A DNA stretch of 64,000 bases, taken from positions 142,458,973-142,522,972 of the forward strand of contig JAUPFV010000004.1 in the NCBI GenBank assembly GCA_036936605.1, given 5' to 3'. Shown here piece after piece: positions 12,131-21,860 of the stretch. The position numbers and the translations under genes are program-made. Below the pieces are notes generated by a model that did no database searches, had not been told where the DNA came from, and was given only the letters and a program-made list of their open reading frames with translations. Position 1 is the first letter of the stretch. Each line of letters opens with the position of its first letter. The stretch is from Limnanthes douglasii subsp. nivea (lineage: Eukaryota; Streptophyta; Magnoliopsida; Brassicales; Limnanthaceae).

Positions 12131-12580
12131 TGATGAGTCCGAATTTAGCATGCTCCCCGGACACGGACAGATCAGTCCAAGGCCTCCGGACCAAACAGAT
12201 CGGACAGATCACATGGACCGGACAGATCACTTTGAACACTAAAACCATAGGACTGTTCGAACTATGACAAAAGTACTAAAAAACCTAAACACTTCTTGAC
12301 TAAGCTACTTGCTCACCTACTTAGAGCCCATGGGTCTTTGAACATGACCCGGGTCCATTAAACATGACCCGAAAGCCCATAAGGGCCCAAACATCAGGGT
12401 ATAAATACCCAACCACCAGCATTAACTATGGGTAATAAAAATTAACTGCTATCAAGCTGCTTAATTATCTCTCTACTCTCTAAACACCTAAAACACCCAC
12501 ACACCACCACTTAAACACCCACACACCACCATAAAACACCATCTGAAATTACCAGCCTACCTTCAGGCGATTATTATCCA
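12131..12580 (+). repeat. 5' LTR of element A (last 5 bp missing)
   Basis: It starts TGATGAGTCC and has a TATA box at 12400-12407 (TATAAATA). It ends TTATTATCCA at 12580 whereas the 3' LTR continues CACCA before the target duplication, so five bases are lost here with the PBS. U3 carries repeated GGACAGATC motifs, and the region after the TATA box holds two ACACCCACACACCACCA units (12493-12530). Confidence 0.92.
12165..12228 (+). repeat. GGACAGATC motif cluster in U3 of element A
   Basis: GGACAGATC occurs at 12165, 12202 and 12220, with a variant AAACAGATC at 12193. In the 3' LTR the second copy is intact and the first is AGACAGATC, so the ancestral U3 had four copies. Short repeated U3 motifs often bind transcription factors; no factor is identified. 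Confidence 0.55.
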
Positions 12581-12582
12581 AA

Positions 12583-13353
12583 AAGACTCATGCCAGTTCT
12601 AAAAAGTCTCACCGGTCCAAGCCTGTGGAGAGTTCTGACTCAAGCTCAGAATCTTCTAATAGCTCTTCGGACAGTGATAGAGTTGAAAAATCCTTGTCCT
12701 CTAGCAGCGATGAGGGTCGAACCAGAAAAAAGCAAAAGAAAATAAAAAAATATTCAAGAAAAAGAGATAGACATGGAAGAATGAAGAAGCATATTGGCAA
12801 GGGGTCATCTCATAACCGTAGGCGTGTGGACAAGATGCTGATGGATCCCTTTTCCTTCCACGATGAACCAGGTATCTTTGCAACTCCCAATGAGGATACT
12901 GTGTTCAGTCGTGGAAGGAATTGGAGGCAATCTTCATTGTCTTCTAAAATTCTGTCCGGAAACCTCCCCAAGAGGTTTGACAGCACCAAAATAGAGAAGT
13001 ACGATGGCAGTACTGATCCGGACAACCATCTGGAGCAATTTAAAAACTTCATGATGAAATTTGACGACGATGATAAACTACTTTGTAGGGCATTCTCCCA
13101 ATCCTTTACGAGGAGTGCTCTGAAATGGTACAACAGCCTGGCTCAGGGTTGTATTAAAGATTTCGATACGTTTTGGGTGGCCTTTCGAAGGCAGTTCATA
13201 GGGAGTAAAGAGCTGAAGGGCAATGGAGACACGATAATCCATTGTGCTCAGGAGCCAAATGAGTCCTTGAAAGAATACATAAGTCGTTTTGTGAACACAA
13301 AGAATGGGTTGGCTGATTGCTTCGAACAGGTAGCAATAGCATCCCTGAGATAG
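12583..13353 (+). pseudogene. Gag of element A, 5'-truncated, with internal amber
   Basis: The open frame enters straight from the LTR with no ATG before 12781, because the leader and the gag start are deleted. A Ser/Asp/Glu-rich and then Lys/Arg-rich N-terminal part (12610-12840) precedes the Retrotrans_gag core (about 12950-13300) with HLEQFKNFMMKF, ALKWYNSL and FIGSKELKGNGDTI. TAG at 13351-13353 falls where related gags have Gln (motif LRQGL). The frame continues without shift. Confidence 0.88.
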
Positions 13354-14703
13354 GGTTTGAACCCAGGCAATCTAGCTGATTCAGTGATCAGAAAGAAGGC
13401 CATGACGTGGGGAGGGTTGCTGAATCAGGTTGACAAACAAATAAACGTCGATGAAACAAAGAAAACCAGGGTGCACAGGCAGGTGAGATCTACCCCGGTG
13501 ACACCAAATCCCAATCAGAATCAGTCCGGGAACAAAGCAAGAGAAACCGGACAAGGGCATGGTAGGGCAAAGGCTCAGTCTCAGCCAGCAGCTCCTGCTC
13601 AGAGTCAACAATCCAGAAACAAAAGAGGGCCATGGGTCCAACCGGAGTGGTTCGCAGAGTTAAAAGAAAGCGTGGCCACTATCTTTGATAAAACAAAAGA
13701 TGAGGTGCATTACCGGAGACCGACAACACTGCAGTCTCCCAGAGAGCATCGCAACAACTCTTTTTGCCAATATCATAATGATATTGGTCATACCACTGAT
13801 GATTGCATAGCATTGAAACAAGAAGTTCAGAACTTGATTGAAAGGGGGAAGCTGGGAGCTTACGTTAAAAGAAGAGGAGGCAACAGGCCTGACAACACTC
13901 ACCGGGTTGGTCCAAGTAATGTTGCTCCAGAGGGGGCCATGGTTATAGTTAAAAGGTTTGACGTGGAATCTAAATACTTGGATCCTGATCCAACTCGAAA
14001 CAGAGTGGGTACTATAGAGGAATGTTCTAGATCGGTCTCCGGGCTCATTAAGTTTTTCGAGTCACTTACAATTTTCGGAGGGGACACTATGACAGCTCCT
14101 ACTGCTTCTTCGAGGAAGAGGCATGTTCATACTTTAGCTTCCCAGCTAGAAGGAGGCATGACGTCCTATCAGTCACCAAACTCATTTCCCTTCATTGTGT
14201 TTGATGAAGATGATTTAAGGAACATTGATGGCCCTCATGAGGATGATGTTGTCATAGGAGCATCTATAGGGGGCAATGACGTAAGACGAATCTTGGTGGA
14301 TACTGGAAGCTCAACCAATATCCTTTTCCTAACCACTTACAAGAAAATGAAAAATCCAGCTGTAATTCAGAATTCGGACAGGTCAATCGTGGGCTTCACA
14401 GGCAGCTTAGCAGATGTGATCGGGGAGTTCGAAGAAGAGGTGTTATTGGGCAAGGGCCCTTTCAAGAAAATGGTCAGAATACTCTTTATTGTGGTGGATT
14501 GTCCCACTTACTATAATGCTATTCTAGGGAGGTCTTGGCTCTCTAGGATGCATGCAGTGGCTTCAACAGTCCACCAATGCTTGAAGTATGCTATTCAGGG
14601 GCAGGTTGGAGTTGTCCGGAGCAGCCAAAAGATTGCAGGAGAATGCTATGCCACTGCCTTGGCTCCTCGAACGCTGGAGGCAGTCCGTATTGATGAAAAA
14701 TAG
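13354..14703 (+). pseudogene. Gag nucleocapsid and aspartic protease of element A
   Basis: In frame with the preceding gag. It has a Gln/Pro-rich linker, the Tat-type knuckle CQYHNDIGHTTDDC (about 13765), then a stretch ending in LTIFGGDTMTAP and the retropepsin with active site LVDTGSSTNILF (DTG at 14299-14307), followed by IVGFTGSLADVIGEFEEE and YNAILGRSWLSRMHAV. The protease would mature the Gag-Pol polyprotein. TAG at 14701-14703 closes the open stretch in the PRO-RT linker; the frame resumes directly with QFEGL and DDPRETPG. Confidence 0.88.
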
Positions 14704-15795
14704 CAGTTTGAGGGCCTTTCTGGGGGTGAGGGTGAAATTGATGACCCCAGGGAGACCCCCGGAGTGTTGATACCAGTTGAAGAGGTGGAAACACACTGGT
14801 TGGAAGATGGGAAAAGTGTCAAGATAAGTTCTAAAATGCCACCTATTTTAAAAGATCAAATGTTAAAGTTTTTGAAGAACCATCAGCACGTTTTTGCTTG
14901 GTGCAATGCTGATGTTACTGGAGTCCCATCAGATGTGATTTCATACCACCTATCCGTCCGGAGAGATGTAGCTCCAGTAGTTCAAAAAAGAAGAGCTTTT
15001 TCCAAAGAAAAGGGTGATGTCATTGTGCAAGAGGTTGACACGCTCACAAAGATGGGGCACATCAAGGAGTCTCAATACCCTTTGTGGACTGCCAATCCTG
15101 TCTTGGTGAAAAAGAAGAATGGCAAGTGGCGCATGTGCATTGACTTCACAGACCTCAACAGAGCTTGCCCAAAAGACTTGTATTCGGTCCCCCGGATTGA
15201 TCAGTTAGTAGACTCTACCTCTGGGAACAAGTTGCTTTCCTTTATGGATGCCTTCTCCGGATACAATCAGATTCAAGTGGATCCGAAGGATCAAGAGCAT
15301 ACCACATTTATCACAGACATAGGTCTTCATTGCTACAAAGTTATGCCATTTGGTTTGAAAAATGATGGGGCTACTTATCAGAGGTTAGTCAACAAGGAAT
15401 TTGCTAATCAAATTGGAAGAAATGTGGAAGTGTACATTGATGACATGATGGTGAAGAGTGTGGATGAGCAGTTGCACTTGTCCGATCTCCAAGAAACTTT
15501 TGCCAACTTGGTAAAAGTGAATTTGAAGTTAAACCCTGAAAAGTGTGTATTCGGAGTGCAGTCCGGGAAGTTTCTAGGCTATATCATAAGTGAGCATGGA
15601 ATACAGCCCGATCCGGACCAACTCAATGCTCTATTCCAAATGGAGCCTCCTCAAAACATCAAAGAAGTACAGCGGTTGACGGGGAGATTAGCTGCCTTAA
15701 ACAGATTTATCTCAAGGTCTTCGGACAGGTGTGCTCCTTTCTTTCAAACTTTGAAGGGTGCAAAGGGCTTTGATTGGACCCCGCAGTGCGATTAG
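14704..15795 (+). pseudogene. Reverse transcriptase of element A
   Basis: Complete RT with KWRMCIDFTDLNRACPKD, FMDAFSGYNQIQVDPKD, HCYKVMPFGLKNDGATYQRL and the catalytic box YIDDMMVKS (YIDD at 15433-15444), then KFLGYIISEHGIQ and LTGRLAALNRFISRS. All catalytic Asp residues are present. TAG at 15793-15795 interrupts just before the AFNEIKKHL motif that opens the RNase H connection, without a frame change. Apart from this stop and the one at 14701 the domain looks functional. Confidence 0.9.
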
Positions 15796-17991
15796 GCTTT
15801 CAATGAGATCAAGAAACACCTGTCCTCCCCCAAAACTTTGTTCAAGCCAGTCGATGGGGAGACTCTCTTTGTATATTTGGCAGTTTCAAGTTGTGCCATC
15901 AGTGCTGTGCTGGTAAGAGAGGTCGATAGTCATCCCCATCCAGTGTACTACATCAGCAAAAGCTTGATAGATGCAGAGAAGCGTTACTTAAAACTGGAAA
16001 AATTAGCATTAGCCCTAGTAATAGCTGCAAGGAAGATGAGGCCTTATTTCCAGGCTCATCCTATCATCGTCCGGACTTCTTTTCCCTTGAAGAATGTCCT
16101 TCAAAAAGCAGACATTTCGAGCAGAATGACTAAGTGGTCAGTAGAGTTAGGGGACTTCGACATAGACTTTGCTCCCCGAACAGGAGTCAAAGCCCAAGTT
16201 GTGGCTGATTTTCTGGTCGAATTCCATTCCGACAGGGATTCGGAGCAAGCTACTGGTATGAAAGATAAAAAAGTATGGGTCGTCCGAACAGATGGTGGAT
16301 CAAGCACAATGGGATGTGGTGCAGGGGTATGCTTAACTTCCCCATATGGAGATAAAATGTACCAGGCTATTTGTTTTTCTTTTAGGGCATCTAATAACGA
16401 GTCCGAATACGAAGTATCTATAGCTGGGCTTAAATTGGCCTACATTTGTGGGGCTAAGAGGGTCAAGCTGCTAAGCGACTCCCAACTGATTATCCACCAT
16501 GCCCAAGGTCAGTCTGAGGCTAAGAAGGAGCAACTTGTGAAATATTTACTCCTCCTAAAAAATGAAGCGCTTAAGTTTAAAAGTGTTGTCTATGAACATA
16601 TTCCCCGGGAAGAAAATGAGCTAGAAGACTCACTGGCAACCATAACATATACTGAGTCATATCCATGGATCCATGTGCTTGAAAGCCCCTCCATTCAACT
16701 TTGTAAGGGTAAAGAAGAGGAAATTTTTAAAATACAACCAAAACAACCACAAGATTGGAGATTTCCTCTCATGCAGTATCTCTCCGATGGTGTTGTGCCT
16801 CCAGATAAGTCACAAGCCAGAACATTGAAACACAAGGCTCGAGGTTTCATCATATTAAGAGAAGTGTTATACAAGAAGTCTTACAGTAAACCTCTCCTGC
16901 GCTGTTTGGGGGATGAAGAATCACAAATGGTCCTCTCCGAATTACACGATGGTGAGGGGTCAGCCCATTGTGGGTTTAAAGCTTTGACAAGAAGAGTTTT
17001 ACTCTCCGGTTATTATTGGCCAACAATCATGAAAAATGCTAAGGAGTTGGTAAAAAGGTGTGACCCATGCCAGAGGTACAGCAATGAAATTCATGTACCA
17101 GTCATTCCTTTAGAATCAATTTCTGAGCCTATTCCTTTTGCTCGATGGGGATTGGACTTAGTGGGGCCTCTCCCTGTGGCGTCCGGAGGGCGCAAAACTA
17201 TAATTGTGGTCATCGACTACTTCTCGAAGTGGATAGAAGCAGCCCCTCTAGCAGGGACAACATCAAAAGCTGTTATAAAATTCATTCTATCCAACATATG
17301 TTGCAGATTTGGTGTCCCACAGAAAATAACAACAGACAATAGGCCACAGTTCGACAATAGAGAAATGGAGAGCTTCTGTGCCTCAAGGGGTATACAACAT
17401 TGTTTTTCTTCACCTTTCCACCCACAAGCAAATGGGCAGGTTGAAGTGGCTAATAGAACTATACTGTCCGGCTTAAAGAAGAATTTGGAAGGGGCTGCTG
17501 GGAAGTGGCCTAGTTATTTACAAGAGGTCTTGTGGGCCTACCGGACAACACCTGGTGCTGCAACACAAGAATCACTCTTTGCCTTGGTCTATGGGATGGA
17601 TGCAGTAGCTCCCATAGAAGAAACTCTCCCCTCTTTTCGTGTTCACAACTTCTCCGAACAGGCTAATGAGATGGCAATCAGAGGTCAACTTGATTTGATA
17701 GAAGAAAGACGAGTTAAAGCTCACCTTAGAGTTGCACACTATCAAGGCTTGATGAGGAGCAGGTTTGCTTCCAAAGTCAAAAGAAGAGATTTCCAACCAG
17801 GGGACAAAGTATTAAGGAAGGTCTTCTTACACACTAAAGAAAATCTCTTCGGAAAGCTGGCCCCAACTTGGGAAGGTCCGTATATAGTTGTTGAAAGAAT
17901 CAAGCCTGGAACTTATTGGTTGGAAGACAAAGATGGCAGAGTTCTAACCCATCCTTGGAATATTGAGCATCTCCGGATGTACTTGGAATAG
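15796..17991 (+). pseudogene. Dual RNase H and integrase of element A (717-codon open stretch from 15838)
   Basis: First RNase H (15838-16230) with VYYISKSLIDAEKRYLKLEK; second, archaeal-like RNase H (16270-16680) with VVRTDGGSS, ASNNESEYEV, LLSDSQLI and a late Asp in ENELEDSLA, giving the D-E-D-D set. The integrase follows with its zinc site (LHDGEGSAHC, CDPCQRY), core residues in LDLVGPL, TTDN and QVEVAN, and a C-terminal module GPYIVVERIKPGTYW. The stop is at 17989-17991. This 2.2-kb part shows no defect after the TAG at 15793. Confidence 0.9.
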
Positions 17992-18040
17992 CACTTGTGT
18001 AAATATTTACTTGTTTAAACATCCATGTAAATATTTGGGG

Positions 18041-18084
18041 GCATACTCTTTCCTCCACGGTGGCACGGAGAGGCTTTAATGAGG
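18041..18084 (+). promoter_or_regulatory. Conserved post-integrase hairpin, element A
   Basis: GCATACTCTTTCCTCC, a loop with GTGGCAC, then GGAGAGG and CTTTAATGAGG, 50 bp after the pol stop. CTCC (18053-18056) can pair with GGAG (18067-18070). The arms differ in sequence from B, C, D and F but keep pairing. Confidence 0.55.
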
Positions 18085-18485
18085 TGTCCGGGCTGTTAAA
18101 TAAAATTCAATGCCTTCTTAAAAATTTTCTAAGTGTTTTTTAAAGTTTTATCCCTTGTCATACTATCCGGACTGAAATATCTAAGGGCTATTTAAACTCT
18201 AGCCGGAGAATTTAAACACTCTCACAATGCAACAACTAAAGGCTACTTAAACTCTGGCTATCAAAATTAAAATGAACAATGAAAGAAGATGATGGTTGTA
18301 CAAAAAAGAGATATTCATTGAATGAAATAACTTAAACTTGCCTTGGCCTTCCAAGGACTTTTAAATAGTCAAGATACAACACAAAAAACATGTCCGGTCG
18401 AGCACCGGACACCATTACAAAAAAGAGTGCCTTGGCCTTCCAAGGACTTTAGTCTGAATAAAAAATAAACAAAGTAAATCATAGG

Positions 18486-21426
18486 TTAAGGTTGAGCCTT
18501 TGAAGATGTCTCACCTTCATATACCTTCTTGCCTTTGGGATCGTCTTTCTCTTCATCTGGGCTCTCCCCGGTATGCTCTTCATCATCGGATGAGGACGCA
18601 CTGGAGACTCCATCCTGATCTTCATCGGCCATTGTATGATATGGAAGGTCATCATCGTCTACATAACGCCACAAGTCCCCTAGGTTCCTCTTCGGATATT
18701 TTTCATGAAAGAGTAGAACCATGTCAGACCTCACCTTCTCAAACAATAGCTCTTCTTAATCATCTGGTTGGCATAGGCATTGATCCTGGCTTGGATCGTA
18801 GCCTCTTGATCCCTTAGCAAAGTGGTATTCTCCTCGGCAGCCTTGGATGCTGCATTCTCAAGAGCAATCTTATCAGTAGTTAGGTTGGTGATGATCTTGT
18901 CCTTTGCCTTGGTCTCTTCTTTTGAGGCAGTAAGGTCTTTCTCCACACCGGACAGCTTCTCCCGGAGGCCTTTGATGGTTTCCTCTAGAGTAGCAACTTT
19001 TGTGTTGCTTTCCTCCTGATTCTTCTTCAATTCCTCATTTGCTTCCTTTAGCATGTCAGCATTGGCAATAGCAGTGTGAAGGTCTTCGGATAGCTTTTCC
19101 TTCTCAGACTTAAGGTCTTTGATGGTGTCTGCTTGACTCCGAACTTGTCTCTCCAGTGTAAGTACCGGCTGCACATTGCTTAGCAGGGAGTGGGCTATGG
19201 TGTCCTTTTCACTAGAGACAATGAAAGTCTTACCATTGAAATTGACAGTGTTAGAGCTGCTCGGAGGAACGTAGGGCCCTGCGAAGTCGTCTCTGGGGAG
19301 GTTGAGGAAGTATTCGCCAAGTTCACCAAGACCGGTGATGTCTACCTCGTCAATGTTGAGCTCTCCTACCTCAACTTCATCAGTATGAAAGTCCCTTGGG
19401 ATCTCTTCGGCATGTGTTGGGTCAACCTGGAAAGAAGGCTCCGGATCCAGGAGAGCAAGCTCATCTCCCTTAGCAGATTTTTTCTTCTTGGCTGCCCGGT
19501 CTGCCCCTTCACTCTCCTGCTTGCGATTCCTCTTGGAAGCCCTTGGAGGTTTTGGGAGGTCTGCTTCCTGCCTTTCGGATTCTTGCTCCACTACCTGCAA
19601 AAGAGTAGCATCGATTTGGCTCTGAGCCGGCCCCTCCGGGTCTGTTGGAGTATCCTTCTCAGCATCAGCAGGATTAGCATTGCTCACCACCTTTTTGCCT
19701 TTCTTCTTGCCCTTCATTTTGCTTGGGGCTTTGGCCCGGCCTGGCAGGAAGAGGGTCCCATCTGCTTCATGGGACCTCTTAAGCACTATGTCCGGAGAAG
19801 GTTGGGTAGTGAGCTCCTCCCAAGTCAGGTCTCTCCGACCTGTGGTGTTCCACAGGTGAGACCTTGCCAGATTTCCACTAGTGAAGGCATTGTGGAATCG
19901 GTTCCCCCAGTTCTCTGCGGCCCAGGCATTGATTTTGCCACAAGTGACCTGTCCAGCCTTCAAGTAATCACCGAACTCCTTAGGCAGTTCTGTTAGGACA
20001 AAAGAAAGACCAATTAATTTAAATCAACTATGAGAAGGAAGAAGTAGACAAAGATTTAAAGTAGGAAACTTACGGTCACTTCTCCACCTGCTTCTGAGGA
20101 GGCTTGGGTTCACTCCGGACTTGATCTTCTGTCCGTTTTCCCAAGCGCCACTAACAAACAAAAACTGACTCCTCCATTTGCTCTCAGACTCCAACAGATC
20201 ATCAACAGCTTTGAGACAATTCCCCATATTGAAGTGGTAGAAGGGGAATTGGTGATGTTTGCAAAGATTGGCCACTGCTGCAAATTCTTCCATAGGAAGA
20301 GGGATCCCGGATAGCCTTGATGCCATGATGCATGACATCAGAGTATACCATCCGTTGGGGCTCAGTTGGCTCGGACAGAGTTTGACCAGATTAAAATATT
20401 TGACAATCTCTGGGTCCAATGGGAATCTGAGTCCCCAATTAAATAGCTCTGTGAAGATAACTATTTCATTCAGCTTGCAATCCATAGGAGTTTCAGGATC
20501 TATGGGAATCCTTATCTTCACATTTTCTGGGATCCCCCATTTTGTGCGCATTCGACCTAGTTCAGCCGTGTGGATGAAAGCATACTTGGTCTTCTGTAAG
20601 GCCAAGAGATATTTAAGTTCGACCCTGTGAAAAAAGGCCCTACCTTCCCTTCGAGACACTCCGGTAGCTCCGGATGCCTCAGGCATAGTTTTTCTTTGCC
20701 CTTATCATTTTTGGCAACAGCAGTGTTACTAGTCTGACCGGATGGCTCAGACTCAAAAGGGACCTCTTCAACAGAGTCCTCCATTCTTTCCTTCATGATC
20801 GTAGGAGGAATATCAGTGGCCCGGGGAGAATTTAAACTTGGCTCAGCATGGCTTCCGGACTGCTGGTTTTCTGTGTTTTCTTGACTTCTAGTCTCAGGCT
20901 GGGGCTCTGAGGCAGAAGTCTCTCTTTGGGGTGCTGGACTACTAGCCTCCGGACCGGGTAGTCTTTCCCGGGGAGCTCTGATAGGCACTCCAGACCCAGA
21001 AGTGCTATTTTTTTTCCCCGATTTTGAGGGAGTGTTCTTGGAGGCTTGCCCCTTAACCAGCCGGCTTGTCCTCTTAACAACCAGTTTCTCCGGAGAGTGC
21101 TCTGTGTCTTATCCCATTGCGAGAAAAGGAGAAGGTTTCCTAAAACTTGTGACTGTAACTCCTGGCTCGACTGTAGGCACTGACTCTTGAACTAAGGAAT
21201 CAGAGACTATGGGGGAGAGAGTAGATTGAAATAGTTTTTTGGGCTTAGTACCTTTAGAAGAGGACGAGCCTCGATCTGACTCTGTAGCAGAGGAGATTGG
21301 TCTGTCGACAGGCGAGGTAGGTAACCCTGCTGCGATTCGTCTTTCCTTCTCGACTTTTTTTGCCTTCTCCAACTCAGAAAGGTTGAGCCACCCGCCTTTG
21401 ATCAATGCAGTCCTTGCTGTAAACAT
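18486..21426 (-). pseudogene. Antisense ORF of element A: Transposase_28-like domain plus coiled coil, spliced
   Basis: Starts at ATG 21426-21424 (MFTARTALIKGG). A Ser/Pro-rich N-terminal part leads to the Transposase_28-like (putative gypsy-type transposon) domain, about 20640-20080, with YLLALQKTKYAF and LCPSQLSPNGWYTLM. A GT-AG intron (20073-19990, 84 bp) follows. Exon 2 runs in frame through a Lys-rich part and a heptad coiled coil of about 150 residues (19150-18760). The C-terminal block MVLLFHEKYP and an acidic tail lie in the -1 frame (18746-18486). Breaks: TAA at 21111-21109, a one-base slip in a T run near 20635, and the frame change near 18746. It converges on pol. Role unknown; extra antisense genes are known in Tat elements such as Grande and Retand. 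Confidence 0.8.
19990..20073 (-). other. Intron in antisense ORF of element A
   Basis: The donor GTAAGT follows AAGTGACC; the acceptor CCTAACAG follows a T-rich tract. Removal joins phase-1 halves of a Gln codon and fuses the two long open stretches, while reading through gives an early stop. Candidate introns at the same place are 31342-31276 in B (67 bp) and 36098-36257 in C (160 bp). Confidence 0.75.
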
Positions 21427-21523
21427 AAACTACCAAGAAAATCTTTGCTTTAGAGAGAGAAAACTCTAAGTAAATATGCAGAGTAAATATGAAAGAGATA
21501 GTAAAACAGTAGAAAGTGAGTCT

Positions 21524-21534
21524 GAATTTATAGT
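21524..21534 (-). promoter_or_regulatory. TATA box of antisense ORF, element A
   Basis: The minus strand reads GATTTACTATAAATT (21540-21526), about 100 bp before the ATG at 21426. The identical 15-mer precedes the antisense ORF of element F at 55160-55174. C has TATATAA at 34742-34748 about 95 bp before its ATG. Confidence 0.6.
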
Positions 21535-21846
21535 AAATCTGAAAAAGCAGTTGATTCCTAGGAGAATTCGAAAAGTTTGGCAATGATTAAAAGACGGCGC
21601 TGATGTCACCATATGTAATTAAAGAGGTTTCTTTTCGAAGAAGGTGGGTTCGAAATTCAAGGTGAAAAAACGGCTAAAGCAACCAATCAAAGTGTGACAT
21701 GTGTCCCACAAACTCTGGCAAAAACCGTTTTGAATTCGTGAAGCTTTATCTGTCCGGGTAAACCCATAGACCTGTCCGGATTGAAAACTACTTCTAATGT
21801 CGGACTGTTTTTCAGGTCTCTGACAAGAATACTTGCTCAAACACCT

Positions 21847-21860
21847 AAAAATGGGGCTCC
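21847..21860 (+). other. Polypurine tract of element A
   Basis: AAAAATGGGGCTCC lies directly before the 3' LTR and is the likely primer site for plus-strand cDNA synthesis. Confidence 0.6.

Noticed and set aside
12625..12627. GTG as start of gag in element A
   Set aside because: A plant gene would need ATG; the open frame continues upstream into the LTR edge because the true start is deleted.
19190..19996. 268-codon plus-strand open frame in element A
   Set aside because: It is the mirror of the minus-strand antisense ORF, whose coiled-coil codon pattern leaves the opposite strand open. It has no domain and no promoter.
21427..21470. An intron ending in TTTACAG just inside the start of the antisense ORF of element A
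   Set aside because: The ATG of MFTA lies in this stretch and is conserved in element C (34838), so the AG is better read as coding.
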